A DNA stretch of 64,000 bases from Chimonanthus salicifolius (Eukaryota > Streptophyta > Magnoliopsida > Laurales > Calycanthaceae): the NCBI GenBank assembly GCA_013350335.1, contig CM023532.1:88105383-88169382 (forward strand), written 5' to 3'. The notes beneath the pieces were generated by a model. That model searched no databases. It was given only the letters and a program-made list of their open reading frames with translations, and had not been told where the DNA came from. The translations under genes were made by a program, and so were the position numbers. The first letter of the stretch is position 1; every line of letters starts with the position of its first letter. Shown one piece after another: positions 10,704 to 22,426 of the stretch.

Positions 10704-12145
10704 ATGGCGCCTCAGAACAAGATCGTAAAGAATCAAAAAGGAAAAGAAAAAGTATTACAAATTGAAATAGGTGAAGGAGCATCAAAGAGAAGGACACGAC
10801 AAGACGGCAAAAAGAAGGAGGAAGTGTTAATAATCACGCCGCAAGGGAAAGTGATACCTCAACGTGAAAAGATTGTACAAAAGAAGGTGCAATCGGTACA
10901 TGATCGGGAGCGGTCAGTTCATGACGAGGAGAGATCAGTTCATGAAAGATCACGTAATGAGGAAGAATCACATCATTCTCGGCGAGAGGAGGAGGATAGT
11001 GACCCTACGTATCGACGGTACGAAAAGGAAGGTAATGACTCTTCATATCGACGGGACGAAGAGGAAGGTAATGACTCTTCATACCGACGGGAGGAAGAAG
11101 GAAACAGCAACAGCAACGTGACTATACCACATGTACCGCATGAACTACAGAGCTTGGTACAGACAGTAGTCACTTCTGTCCTCCAACAACATATGAATGG
11201 AGGTGGAAGCACGAGTGAAACTAATGACCGTAACATGGTCAGAGATTTTCAACAACAGCGCCCACCTTACTTCAAGGGCAGAGAATGGCCTGTCAGAGCT
11301 GAGAACTAGTTGGAAAAGATCTCCCACATACTGACTCTTTTGAATATCAAGAGTCATGCTCACAAAATCCTATTGGCCACGTCACAGCTGATTGATGACG
11401 CTGCTAAATGGTGGAAAGTAGTGAAGAAACAGCAGGCACTTGTGCCAGAAGGAGAAAGAATTGCTATGACTTGGGAGCAATTCTCAGCGACATTCTTAGA
11501 GCGTTATTTTCCGGAGGAAGAGAGGGAACGTCAGATTCAGGCCTTTATGACGTTAGTACAAGGCTCGATGACAGTGGCTGAGTATCACCAAGAATTTCTC
11601 AGCTTGTCAATTTATGCATTTTATGTTGTGGACACAGAATATCGGAGGGCTCGCAAGTTCGAGCGTGGGTTACGGCCAAACATTAGGGCCAGGGTAACCA
11701 TGTTCAAAGCAGCCACGCTGGCGGAAGTGGTCAGCAGGGCTACCATTGTGGAACAAGAATTGGCGGAATTTGTAAGAGTGGACAACTGCCGAGCGCCGAG
11801 TGGGAAGGGTACGTATCAACCCAACAAGAGGTTCAGATCGAACTTCAACAGACCCTCGCCGTCTGTTGGATCTAGTGGGGGCTTTCGCCCCAACCAGCCC
11901 ATTCAATCTATAGCAGTCACTCAAGCTTCTCGATGAGTGAACACCTGCTTTCACTGTGATCAACCAGGTCACTACAAAAAGGACTGCCCAAAACTCAACA
12001 AGTTGTCATACTCCAAAGGATCGTTTCGTCCGCCAGCTAGACCGGTAAACTCCAGAGGAGGCAGAATGCAAAGTCGGGGAGATTGAGGGTCTAACCTTGC
12101 TCGAGCTGGACGATTATTTACTCTAACTTCTCAGAAGAAGAGGGC
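10704..12145 (+). pseudogene. gag: Element A gag (broken)
   Basis: Structural capsid/nucleocapsid protein. The ATG at 10704 follows a short spacer. The N-terminal 130 residues are highly charged and include a 12-residue repeat (GNDSSYRRDEEE type, 36-nt units near 11031-11100). The capsid-like region follows (MTWEQFSATFLERYFPEEER, EYHQEFLSLS, ARKFERGLRP). A nucleocapsid knuckle CFHCDQPGHYKKDC is at 11946-11987. Breaks: TAG at 11307 where relatives have Trp, TGA at 11934 just before the knuckle, and another TGA near 12085. The frame otherwise holds, so this is a recently disabled gag. Confidence 0.9.
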
Positions 12146-12550
12146 CATGCGGTGATACAAGGTATGGCGGTAGTGAGTAGCTCCTATGCATATGCACTAT
12201 TTGATTCTAGAGCATCACACTCCTTCATAGCTCCATCATTTATTACTGCAACCGGTACATTAGTTCAAAGATTAGCCACAACACTTACTATTGTATCCCC
12301 TGTCGGAGACTCGGCATTGGGACTTATATGTACGGCGGTTAACACTGAATTAGCTGGACTCAGATTTGAGTTCAATTATCTGGTGCTTGACATGTCTGAG
12401 CATGATATAATATTCGGCATGGATTGGTTGGCTAAGTTTCATGCCAACATCGACTGTTATCGCCGAAGAGTGACATTTAAGTCACCCGAGGGCAAACAAT
12501 ACGTAGTTCGTGCAGATAAACAGAGTGGGTTGTAGGAAGGGTTAAACCAC
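12146..12550 (+). pseudogene. pro: Element A protease and RT connection (broken)
   Basis: Retropepsin-like aspartic protease region. The active-site segment reads ALFDSRASHSFI at 12197-12232: the invariant Gly of the D-S/T-G triad is Arg (GGA to AGA at 12209), expected to kill catalysis. Element F keeps DSGAS at the same place. Downstream [20 protein letters not shown] is the conserved C-terminal protease segment. A TAG at 12533 separates it from RT. Confidence 0.9.
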
Positions 12551-13532
12551 GTGGTATTGAATAATATCACCATAAATAAAGCTCCAGTTACTGAACTTCC
12601 GACAATTGTACAAGAATTTGCGGATGTATTTCCAAAGGAACTCCTTGGTTTACCGTCTATGAGGGAGATTAACTTCGAGATCAAGTTGTACCGTGGCACA
12701 GCACCAGTGTCGTTACCACACTATCGGATGGCACCAGCAGAGATGTCGGAGCTAAAGAAGGAGATTGATGAACTGCTTAGGCTAGGTTCCATCTGGAACA
12801 GTACATCATCATGGGGAGAACCAGTACTGTTCGTGAAGAAGAAGGACGGTTCACTTCGGATGTGCATGGACTACCGAAAACTGAATCAGCTAACAGTCCG
12901 GAACAAGTACCCTCTACCCAGGATCGATGATTTATTCGATCAATTGAAGGGTTCCAGCCATTTTTCAAAGATTGATTTGATGTCTGGTTATCATCAAATT
13001 CGAGTTAGGGAGGAAGATATAGAAAAGACAGCCTTTTGGACGCGGTATGGACTGTTTGAGTTCGTGGTCATGCCATTTGGACTCACAAATGCGCCGGCTG
13101 TGTTCATGGATTTAATGAACAGAATCTTCCGTCCCTGTCTGGATCAATTTGTAATCATATTCATTGATGATATCCTGATCTATTCTAAGAGTCAGGAGGA
13201 ACATGCAGAACACTTACGTATAATTTTGAATACTTTGAGGCAGAATAAGTTATACGCCAAAGCTAGTAAGTGTGAGTTCTGGCTATCTCAAGTAAACTTC
13301 TTGGGACATGTTATATCTAAGGGAGGTATAGCCGTGGATCTGGCTAAGGGCAGCAGTGAAAGATTGGAAAGCGCCCAAGAATGTAGCTGAAATTTGTAGC
13401 TTATTGGGATTGGCTGGTTATTATAGAAGATTTATCATGGATTTTGCAAAAATAGCATCTCAATTGACTCGACTCACACAGAAAGGAGTCAAGTACGAGT
13501 GAACAGATCTATGTAATCAAAGGTTTGAAGAG
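12551..13532 (+). pseudogene. pol: Element A reverse transcriptase (broken)
   Basis: RNA-dependent DNA polymerase domain. Visible blocks: [55 protein letters not shown] and the catalytic [11 protein letters not shown] around 13160-13190. An indel near 13349 shifts the frame after [10 protein letters not shown], and a TGA at 13500 replaces a Trp codon in the RT-RNase H connection. The catalytic aspartates are present but the domain cannot be made as one product with RNase H. Confidence 0.93.
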
Positions 13533-15473
13533 TTGAAGACAAGACTTACCACTGTCCCTATTTTAGTTTTACCGGTAAGTGGCAAATGTTACGAGGTATA
13601 TTGCGATGCCTCGGGAGAGGGACTGGGTTGTACACTCAGTCAGAGTAATTGGGTGGTGGCGTATGGTTCAAAGCAGTTAAAAATACATCAACGTCTTTAC
13701 CCCACACATGATTTGGAATTAGCTGCAGTGGTTTTCGCCCTCAAGAGTTGGAGACACTACCTCTACGGTGAGAAATTTGAGGTATTTTCTGATCATAACA
13801 GCTTAAAATATCTTTTTGATCAGAAGGAGCTCAACCTTAGGCAGCGAAGATGGATGAAGTATCTGGCGGATAATGAGTTTGCGCTTAGATATCATCCAGG
13901 CAAGGCAAACAAGGCAGCGGATGCCCTCAGCCGTATACCACATGCATCCGTGGCATGTTTGATCAGATCAGAATGGGAGATGTTGAATACCATTCGAGAG
14001 TTTAAACTCTACTATAACAACCGTGGGACCATATACAATCTGGTTATACAATCCAACATAGTCACCAAGATTGAACAAGAAAAATGTATGGATCCGGAAG
14101 TGGAGGACATATGGGCCAAGATGTCTACTGGCACCATTGTGCCGGAATGGGAATTAAGACCAGGACAGGGTCTTTTATTTCGGGGAAGAACATATGTGCC
14201 AAAGAGTTGCAGGAAAGAACTATTGATTGAGGCACATCAGTCCAAGCTCTCTATCCATCCGGGCAGTACCAAAATGTACCATGATCTAAAGAGGCATTAT
14301 TGGTGGCATGGACTAAAAAGGGATGTGGCAGAATTCGTGGCACATTGTCTAACTTGTCAGCAAGTTAAGACTGAACACCAAAAGCCACCAAGGTTACTCA
14401 AACCCTTAGCAGTGCCAGAATGGAAATGGGAACACATTTCCATGGACTTTGTATCGGGGTTGCCGAGGTCTTCAAAGGGCAATAATGCCATATGGGTCGT
14501 GGTAGACCGATTGACCAAGTCCGTACATTTCATTCCTATCAAGATGACAGATTCATCTGAAACGTTGGGTCGGCGGTATATTAAAGAGATCATTCGGCTA
14601 CATGGTATTCCCCGAACGATAGTATCGGACAGAGATGGCCGTTTTACCGGCAGAGTATGGCAAAGCATGCAGTCAACCATGGGGACGGACTTATTGACTA
14701 GCACCGCTTTCCATCCACAGACTGATGGACAATCAGAAAGGACAATACAAACCTTGGAAGACATGCTGAGAGGATGTATATTAGATTTCAAAGGAGGATG
14801 GGAGGACCACTTACCACTGGTAGAGTTCTCGTATAATATCAGCTATCAGGCAAGCCTTCAGATGGCTCCATACGAGGCATTATATGGTAGACCGTGTAGG
14901 TCGCCGGTATGTTGGACAGAGGCTGGAGAGCCTGCATTGATTGGACCAGAATTAGTTGCAGAGACTACCGCACAAATTAAACTGTTACGTCAACACTTAT
15001 TGACTGCACAGAGTCGGCAGAAGAGTTATGTTGATAAAAGGAGACGATTTCTGGAATTTGAAGTGGCAGACATGGTATTTTTAAAGGTCTCGCCACGGAA
15101 AGGACACATGAGGTTTGGCAAGAAAGGAAAACTGTCACCAAGATATGTGGGACCATTTTCCATCATAAGAAGGATGGGGGATGTAGCTTACCAGTTAGCA
15201 CTTCCTTCGCAGTTAGCCGCTCTACATGATGTGTTTCATGTGTCAATGCTAAGAAATTATAATCCGGATCTGTCCCATGTTTTGAATGTTCAGGATATTG
15301 AAGTACAAAGCGACGTCGAGAGGCCGGTCAGGATAGTGGAGACCGAACAAAGGGTGTTGCGAAATAGAGCGATTCAGTTCGTAAAAGTGGTATGGGACCG
15401 ACATGGTGATGAAGAGGCGACATGGGAACTTGAATCGGAGATGAGAACAGCTCACCCCGAATTATTTATGTAA
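13533..15473 (+). CDS. pol: Element A RNase H, integrase and chromodomain
   Basis: Open for 646 codons; the first ATG is internal to the polyprotein, so this is the intact 3' part of pol. RNase H: VYCDASGEGLG near 13598 and FEVFSDHNSLKYL. Integrase zinc region: IEAHQSKLSIHPG to HCLTCQQVK (about 14228-14364). Catalytic core: D305 (MDFVSG), D366 (SDRDGRF), E402 (GQSERT), with exactly 35 residues between the last two, the DD35E pattern. A GPY-type module follows ([19 protein letters not shown]), then a chromodomain near residues 590-645 (VRIVETEQRVLRN, VKVVWDRH, EEATWELE). Chromodomains of this clade steer integration to heterochromatin. It ends at TAA, 63 bp before the 3' LTR. It may be usable in trans. 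Confidence 0.95.
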   Translation: MKTRLTTVPILVLPVSGKCYEVYCDASGEGLGCTLSQSNWVVAYGSKQLKIHQRLYPTHDLELAAVVFALKSWRHYLYGEKFEVFSDHNSLKYLFDQKELNLRQRRWMKYLADNEFALRYHPGKANKAADALSRIPHASVACLIRSEWEMLNTIREFKLYYNNRGTIYNLVIQSNIVTKIEQEKCMDPEVEDIWAKMSTGTIVPEWELRPGQGLLFRGRTYVPKSCRKELLIEAHQSKLSIHPGSTKMYHDLKRHYWWHGLKRDVAEFVAHCLTCQQVKTEHQKPPRLLKPLAVPEWKWEHISMDFVSGLPRSSKGNNAIWVVVDRLTKSVHFIPIKMTDSSETLGRRYIKEIIRLHGIPRTIVSDRDGRFTGRVWQSMQSTMGTDLLTSTAFHPQTDGQSERTIQTLEDMLRGCILDFKGGWEDHLPLVEFSYNISYQASLQMAPYEALYGRPCRSPVCWTEAGEPALIGPELVAETTAQIKLLRQHLLTAQSRQKSYVDKRRRFLEFEVADMVFLKVSPRKGHMRFGKKGKLSPRYVGPFSIIRRMGDVAYQLALPSQLAALHDVFHVSMLRNYNPDLSHVLNVQDIEVQSDVERPVRIVETEQRVLRNRAIQFVKVVWDRHGDEEATWELESEMRTAHPELFM

Positions 15474-15520
15474 TTTAATTTGAGAACCCTACTTCACTCG
15501 ATTTTCGGGACGAAAATTTT

Positions 15521-15530
15521 AAAAAGAGGG
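15521..15530 (+). promoter_or_regulatory. Polypurine tract, element A
   Basis: AAAAAGAGGG followed by TTATAT, then the 3' LTR TGTAACACC. This is the expected plus-strand primer just upstream of the 3' LTR. Confidence 0.85.
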
Positions 15531-16596
15531 TTATATTGTAACACCCCAATTTCTCAATGAAGTGGATAATTACGAAAATGCCCCTGATGTGTTAAATTAA
15601 TTATTTTGTGATGTCAAATAAGGAAATAGTGGGGCCCATTGCTCAAATTAAGATCATATGAGCACATTATAAATGTCAAGTTTGATTGGATGGGTAATGA
15701 ACATCAATTGGGTCGAAAATGGCTAAATGGGTCAAAGGGCCCAATTGGACCCAATGGGTCAAAATGGATGATTTGACCATTGTGTAAGCTCAAATTAAAT
15801 GGGATCAAACTGAACTGATTGGAAATCAGGTATAGCAAAAATGAGTAGGCTTGATGCACAAGTGAAAACCATTTAAAAAGTGTCAAAATTAGCCCATTAA
15901 TGGGTCAAGTTGTCAAAACGGGTCAAGGGGCTGATTGGGGACCCAATGGGTCGGTTTTGACGAAGTTGACCACTGATGACCGTGTGGGCCCTCAATTGAA
16001 CTCAAGTGTGAGTTAGTTCAGCTTGAGTTGGACTGATTTGGAGAGAGTTTGATTTAAGAAAAGAGTTGACTCAAACTTAGTGCATTAAATATGATGAGTT
16101 GGATGAGTTGGGTTAGAATAAAAATATCATGAGTTAAGTGAGTCAAGAGGAAGTGGAAAGGTATTGTTAATCACACATAACTCTTGGAGAATCAATCCCA
16201 GCCGTTGAGAGTGAAGAGGTGCCTTGGCAAAGCCAAGGGACACCAAGGTTGGGCGGCGCCAATTCATTTAATGGATGCATTGGTTCATTTCCAAAGGGTG
16301 CAACGTTTGACACCAAGGGGTGTCTTGGTTGACATCCAACATCCCATCGATTTTGCCAAGAGTAAAGAGGGAAATGAATGGAAGTGGGGGCTGAAACAAC
16401 AAAAGGGAAAGACCACCATTGTTGGTCATTTTTCACACAAGAAAATCTAAGTTTTTCCATCTCTCTCTCCCTCTCTCCAAACTCTTCTCTTGGCCGAACC
16501 AGTTGCTGTGTTTTCACCAGTGGATCAAGCATAAAACAGCAAAGGAAAGAAGAAAAAGAAGGATTGGAAGTAAGGATCATAGGCTAAGGAAATTTG

Positions 16597-18366
16597 GTAA
16601 GATTTCTTAAGTGTTCAAGCCAAATAAGTTGTAAGAAAAGGGTGTGTATTGGGCCATGGTTATGGCCGAATGCATCAGGGTTTTAACCTTGAGTAATACA
16701 GGTTTTTAAAATGGTAAAAATAACCATTGGGTTCGGCCACCATGGAGGGCAGAACTCCATGTAAACGATAGGTTGGTTTTGATGTTTTGAAATATAGAAA
16801 CCATGGAGTTTTTGTACTGTTTTTGAGGTTTCTTTAAGATTCAAATGCATGTTTTAAAGAGGGTTAAAAACATGGATCTGAATGACATAAGGACTGAAGG
16901 TATCATGGGTCTAAATCATGGATTAAAACTGATGAAATGGACCATGGGGATTGGCCATCTTGGATGGCCGAATCCCATGAAGTGTTATGGTCATTTGGAC
17001 AAAGTGATGACTTATTTGGATGGTTTTGAAGGGTCAAAACATGGTAACATTGTACTGATTTTTATATGTGTAAGTGACACTTAAAACATGCTTAAGAGGA
17101 CTAAAACATGGACATAGGGTTCGGCCACTTTGGATGGCCGAACCCCATGAAAATATTTGATGATTTTGTGTGATAAAAACCATGTAAGAGTATGATGTTT
17201 TATGGGAATTAAATGAGGATATGTTTACTGTTTTTGGCTGGCTGGTATAGGGCTGAACCATATCAATGTTAAAGTCAAGTTATTGATTCAAATCATGGGA
17301 AGAGGATGGACCAAATTAAAACAAGAGAACCATTGGGTTCGGCCATGTGCATGGCCGAACCCCATGGGGCTATTTTTTGGATAAATGGATCATGGTATGG
17401 GTTAAATGGACCACTTCATATGGAGTATTTTGTGTGGAAGGTTTGTATTGAATTAAAAGGTTTCAAATGTAAGATCATGAATCATGATAATAGGTTTTGG
17501 TGTGGATCCATTACATGGAATGGATCGGTAGTTTTAAAAGGTTAAATCCTAAGTTGGTGATGTTCGGCCATGGGCATGGCCGAACCCCACATGATGAGGT
17601 TGGGTCTTAGATATGAATGAATAAGTAAGTGATAGTATGATTTACTGATTGTTATATGGACAAGGTACCGGAAGTTGAACAACGTGTGAGTCGTGACCGG
17701 GTGACGCTAAAGAAAGATCAAATACTGAAGTGAATCTTCAGTAGGTTTCCTACCTACTTGTAACCACATTTACACTTGTTTTCATGATGGTTTTTATGAG
17801 ATATTGTCTTACAATTATTTTTCATATTTTGAATGATGGTTTATGTATTTACAAATGACATACAATGCATTGGCATCTCATGCATAGACATGGGATGATG
17901 ATTGAGGATATGCTGTGTTGCAAATATGAGTTACAGTCCTCCTTGGGTGATGAGAGTCCCGCCAGGAGGAGTAACATGAAGATAAGTGTCACATTGGTCT
18001 CCTTAGGCGATGAGAGTCCCGCCAGGAGGACTAATAAGTGATATGAAACAACTCAATGATGAAGTGTCTTTCCACAGGTAACGAGGATTACTGTGGATTA
18101 TCTTATCATGTGAGACCCAGATGAAAGTGTACTATGATTTACCTTGACGGAGAGAGTCTTGTCAAGTGATGGCTATGTATGTGTGATGGGGTGGGGCTCA
18201 TTACATTTGCATACATACATAGCATGGTTTTATATGTTTTTGATGATCATGTACTATGATATATATATATGCATGTTTTATATGCTAACCATGTGGTAGC
18301 CCTAATCGGGAACCTACTGGGCGCGTTGATCTAACGCCCTAATTCTATCCTTAGAGGATAATGCAG
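16597..18366 (+). other. Putative LTR intron in A 3' LTR
   Basis: Donor-like GTAAGATTTC begins at 16597. CTAAC (18331-18335) is followed by GCCCTAATTCTATCC, an AG at 18354 and ATGCAG at 18361-18366. Only the donor's sixth base departs from GTAAGT. The palindromes at 16729-17588 start about 130 bp inside. Confidence 0.45.
16729..17588 (+). repeat. Palindrome array in A 3' LTR (5 copies)
   Basis: Copies at 16729-16756, 16947-16975, 17117-17145, 17335-17363 and 17561-17588. In the copy at 16947 the outer arms are GGGATT / AATCCC instead of GGGGTT / AACCCC, a paired change that keeps the stem. Confidence 0.9.
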
Positions 18367-18678
18367 ATACAATGAAAGGGAAAGAAAAGGTCGATGACCG
18401 GGAGGGGAGCCAAGCCTAAGCGCTTGATTGATGAACAAGACTTTTATCTATTGACGTTTGAGTTATAATTGATGGACATGTAATAAGTTAATACTTTGCT
18501 ATGGTTTGATTAGGTTATTAACTATGGATGGTTGTTTTATGATAATTATTAATTGAGACTGTTACTTGCTATCTATTCATTCTATTTCCGCAGTTAGTCT
18601 AGTTTATTCCGCAAGTTATTGTTTAGTTCAATGTGTGATTTGTTATCATGGTCTAGTCCATGTACACATGGGTGGCCA

Positions 18679-18712
18679 GTTAAGGTTCAGACTTGAGTAG
18701 TCTGAACTTAAC
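18679..18712 (+). repeat. LTR-end (U5) hairpin, element A 3' LTR
   Basis: Same stem as at 5565-5598 (arms GTTAAGGTTCAGACT and AGTCTGAACTTAAC, loop TGAGT), about 100 nt before the LTR end. Confidence 0.8.
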
Positions 18713-18811
18713 TCGCGTCGTGGCGCTCCCTCTCTCGTTCACTCTGTGTTTTTTTCAAAAGAAATTTTCAGACTCTGATTTTCAGAAGGGTGGAAAGGGC
18801 AGGGTGTTACA

Positions 18812-19819
18812 GAGGCGTTCATGTATTTTCAATTGTCTTGAACCATAAGCCACCACACGATGAGTTTGACTCAGGACACACCCAAGTCCCTCTCCTGAAG
18901 CGTCGCATTGCACGTCATAACCCTTGCCTTTTTCTGGCAAAATCAAAATAGGAGCAGTTGTAAGTCTGTCTTTCGGCTCCTCAAATCTCTGGTTGCATAG
19001 ATCTGACCACTCAAATTTGACTCATTTCTAAGTGAGCCGAGTAAGTGGAGATGCTATTTTGGAGAAATCCATGATAAACTCCCTGTAGTAACCAGCCAAT
19101 CCCAAAAAACTACCGATCTCGGTTGCATTCTTTGGTGTTTTCCATTCTCCCACTACCGCCACTTTATCCAGATCCACGGCTATACCTTCTTCTCATATAA
19201 CATGCCCCAGAAAGTTAACCTTGGGTAGTCAGAATTCACACTTGCTGGCTTTTTCATATAACTTATTCTTCCTCAAGGTGTCCAAAACTATCCTCAGGTG
19301 CTCAGCATGTTTTTCCTGAGTTTTGGAATAAATCAAAATGTCATCAATAAATACAATGACAAATTGGTCCAAGTAAGGACGGAAAATCCTGTTCATTAGA
19401 TCCATGAACACAGCCGGTGCATTGGTGAGTCCAAACGATATGACTATAAAATCATATAGTCCATACCGCGTTCTGAAGGCTGTCTTTTCTATGTCCTCCT
19501 CCCTAACCCGGATTTGATGGTGTCCGGACATCAGGTCAATCTTAGAGAAATGACTGGAACCTCTACGTTGATCAAATAGATCATCGATCCTGGGTAGAGG
19601 GCACTTGTTTCTGACCGTTAGCTTGTTCAGGTTCCGGTAATCCACACACATACGGAATGAACCTTCCTTCTTCTTCACAAATAAAACCGGAGCTCCCCAA
19701 GCCGATGTACTGTTCCGGATGCAACCTAGTCTGAGCAGTTCATCAATCTACTTCTTTAGCTCGGACATCTCTGTTGGTGCCATCTGATAGTGTGGTAATG
19801 ACACTGGTGCAGTGCCATG
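18812..19819 (-). pseudogene. pol: Fragment E: gypsy RT-RNase H, reverse
   Basis: Minus-strand pol fragment of the same chromovirus clade. RT blocks on 19678-19229 include [47 protein letters not shown] and the catalytic [12 protein letters not shown] stop follows, and decayed RNase H sequence reaches 18812, where element A interrupts it. Upstream (toward 19819) the sequence stops at the RT N-terminus and joins copia DNA without an LTR. It is strongly similar to the RT of F. The rest of E lies left of A, outside the window. Confidence 0.9.
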
Positions 19820-20556
19820 GTAAGAAAGCCTTAACTGGAACATATGAAAATACAACCCAATCGAAAAGTGATTCTGATGAATCCACTCAAGATAAATCTG
19901 AAGATCTGAAGGGGTTCATAGCTTCTATAGTAACTATTGATAATGATTCAAAAAGTGAATCAGACAATGATGAAGATGATGATCTTCAAGAGGCCTATGG
20001 CTCCCTTTTTCTGGAAAGTCAAAATCTGGCTAAAAAATTAAGTAAAAGAAAATCTAAAAATGGAAATTTAATAAGCCAGTTGGAAGAAGAAAAAAGGATT
20101 AATGAAAATCTTGTAAGAACCTTGAAAACTGCAAATGAATAAAATTTTAAATTAAAACAACTTCAAAATGAGTTAAAAGATAAGCTGAGAAATTATGAGA
20201 ATGATATTAAAAAATAAAAAGATATTCAGATTATCTTATCAGAAGAAATCATTAATGCTCATTCTAAAATAAACAGTTTTAAAAATCCTAAACTCAACTT
20301 TGAAAATAAATTTACCCAATGACAATACAAATTGGAAATATTGCTAAACTCGGTAAAAAAACATGGGGACAAAACTGGCCTTGGGTACAACCAAGACAAT
20401 GTAAAAATAGTGAGTCAAACTATATTTGTTAAAGGTCAATCCTCTAGACCTTCAAATATTACTTGTTTTTATCGTGCAAAAAGAGGACATTTCAGATTTG
20501 AGTGTAAACTTAGAAGAAGAAATGTATGGGAAAAAACAAATCAGAAAAAAATCTGA
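19820..20556 (+). pseudogene. gag: Copia element K: gag (truncated)
   Basis: Ty1/copia gag C-terminal half of SIRE/Maximus type: an acidic Ser/Asp-rich stretch, then an EAYGSLFLESQNLAKKLSKR segment and a probable coiled coil. Nucleocapsid CFYRAKRGHFRFEC (from 20463) has lost its second Cys (TGT to CGT). In-frame stops at 20140, 20214 and 20320. The 5' part of gag and the 5' LTR are missing; the junction with E is at about 19819. The ATG at 19774 belongs to E and is not a real start. Confidence 0.85.
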
Positions 20557-21150
20557 AGTGCAAATTTATGAAAAAGAAAAAAATGAATATTATTACTGTG
20601 AAGATTTGGCTCACAAATTGAACAAAATTTTAAATGAAAAAATCAGTAGAAAATTCGGATATAATCTTCATAAATCTGTCCCAAGAAATTTAAAAAACAC
20701 AACCACTTTGAAATGGGTTCCTAAGTACAAAAGCATGATTGTGTATACAACATTAAAGGTTGAAAATCAGTCAAAATGGTACCTTGATAGTGGTTGTTCA
20801 AGGCATATGACTGGTGATAAAACTTTCATGTCCAACCTTGTAGATTTCGATGGTGGTTCGGTTACCTTTGGGGATGGAAATCTGGCTAAACTTGTAGGGA
20901 AATGAACCTTAGAATTAAATGACTCCCTTACCTTAGATGATGTGCTGCTAGTTGATGGTCTTAAACTCAATCTTTTGAGTATATCTCAAATATGTAAGAA
21001 AGATTATTATGTTACCTTCCGTAAAAATGATTGTCAAATCTATAAAAGTGAAGATGAAGTTGTGCTTAAAGGGTTGAAAACTTCTGATCAGTGTTATGCC
21101 CTTAAAAATTGTCCTACTCCTAGCATAAATTATTGTAGCATGTCTAAACT
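20557..21150 (+). pseudogene. pro: Copia element K: protease region
   Basis: Aspartic protease of Ty1/copia type: KWYLDSGCSRHMTGD with the catalytic DSG at 20786-20794, then GGSVTFGDGN. A TGA at 20903 and a frame change relative to gag break it. Downstream LDDVLLVDGLKLNLLSISQ and the VLKG segment are typical of the protease-integrase link. Confidence 0.88.
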
Positions 21151-21964
21151 TAATGAAGCTGAGTTGTGGCACAAGACACTAGGACACGTAAATTTCAAAG
21201 ATTTGTCAAAATTAAGCGAACACATCAAAGGACTACCCAAGGTAAGTAGATCAGCTCAAGTATTTTGTGGTGAGTATCAAAAGGGTAAACAAGTGAGAGC
21301 AGCCCATAAGAAAGTTGATGTTGTGACTACCACTAGACTACTTGAGCTCCTACATATGGACTTAGTTGGACCAACCCAGAATATGAGTATAGGAGGAAAA
21401 GTGTATTTCATGGTTATTGTTGATGACTACACCAGATACACATGGGTAGTTGTCTTAGGGAAAAATCAGATGCATATCATGAATTTAAAATTATTGCAAA
21501 ACACATTGTGGTTGAAAAACAAACACCCATAAATATAATCAGAAGTGATCATGGGGGTGAATTTGAAAATCATCGTTTTTAAAAATATTGTGAAAAACAT
21601 GGTATACATCATGAGTTCTCTACCCCTAAGACACCCTAACAAAATGGGTGGCCGAAAGAAAAAATCGGGTTCTCCAAGATATGGCCACGGTCATGCTAGA
21701 CAACAAGAAGTTACCCAAAAAATCTGTGGGCCGAGGCTATAAATGTTGCATGTTACATCATAAATAGAGTTTATCTAAGGGCTAGCCTAGATAAAACAAC
21801 ATTTGAATTGTGGACTAGTAGGAAGCCAAATTGCAAATATCTCAAGGTTTTTGGTAGTAAATGTCATATTCTTAGAGATCGTGAAAGCTTAGGAAAATTT
21901 GATGCGTAAAGTGATGAAGGAATTTTCCTAGGATACTCTAACACCAGCCGAGCCTATAGAGTTA
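21151..21964 (+). pseudogene. pol: Copia element K: integrase (interrupted)
   Basis: GAG-pre-integrase motif ELWHKTLGHVNFKDLSKLS, then a zinc region where FCGEYQKGKQ shows Tyr for the second Cys. The core has LLHMDLVGPTQ (first D) and SDHGGEFEN (second D); stops and shifts fall between 21530 and 21740. The C-terminal GKFDA, SDEGIFLGYSNTSRAYRV is cut by LTR G at 21965. The element resumes only in RT at 34422, so about 0.9 kb of copia is missing as well (estimated from usual family spacing). Confidence 0.88.
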
Positions 21965-22426
21965 TGTAACACCCCAGATTTTTCGAGTTATAAATATTTA
22001 CAGAATTTCCATTGAATTTGTGAATTAAAGGATATAGACCGAAGATGGGTAAGTTGTGGGGTCAATTGTCTAATTAAGACCCAATGTACATGTTATAAGG
22101 TTCAATTTAAAATAAATGGGTAAGATGTGTTTAATAGGGTCAAGGTTGTTATTTGGGTCAAAAGGCCCAATGGGTCGTGGTTGACTTGGCTGGCCACCAA
22201 GTGAGCTCAAGCTTGATTAGGTTGGGGCTAAATTGAGTTGGAAAGGGAATCTAATAATTGAGTTGATTCAAGTGAGTTAAATGAGTGAGTTGAGCTAAAC
22301 GGATAAGTTGAGTTGAATGAGTTGGATTGGAAGTTATGGAGACCTTCATATCAAGTGAGTGGAGTGGGAAGATGAGGGGTTGTAGTTGTTTCAAGACTCA
22401 AGTAAAGGCATACATGTTGGAGGGGG

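Larger units (their letters stand above)
1..18811 (+). mobile_element. Element A: Ty3/gypsy chromovirus, 5' end outside window
   Basis: Order seen: partial 5' LTR, primer binding site, leader, extra zinc-knuckle ORF, gag, protease, RT, RNase H, integrase with chromodomain, polypurine tract, 3' LTR. This PR-RT-RH-IN order and the C-terminal chromodomain place it in Ty3/gypsy chromoviruses, most like Tekay/Del. It is interrupted by two solo LTRs, S1 and S2. Gag, protease and RT carry stops, a frameshift and a lost active-site residue, while RNase H-integrase is open for 646 codons. The element is therefore probably inactive. It lies inside reverse fragment E; its own TSD cannot be checked because the left end is off-window (the right flank is GAGGC). 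Confidence 0.93.
15537..18811 (+). repeat. Element A 3' LTR (3275 bp)
   Basis: TGTAACACCCCAATTTCTC to CAGGGTGTTACA, a complete subfamily-1 LTR. It has a CT-rich segment near 16458-16488, donor-like GGTAAG at 16596, five palindromes, two hairpin blocks with CTCCTT and CCAGGAGGA arms (17936-17970, 17998-18031), acceptor-like sites near 18354 and 18366, and the U5 hairpin. Small ORFs (for example 16184-16587) lie in the putative leader and lack recognisable domains. Confidence 0.94.

Noticed and set aside
14357..14791. 144-codon ORF opposite the integrase
   Set aside because: Shadow of the conserved integrase frame; the same shadow appears opposite F integrase (28390-28716).
16167..16580. 137-codon antisense ORF in the A 3' LTR
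   Set aside because: Overlaps short ORFs in other frames, no domain, in the purine/pyrimidine-rich LTR leader.
20426..20556. Alternative copia gag start at 20426
   Set aside because: This ATG lies out of frame with gag and belongs to the overlap where the protease frame happens to be open.
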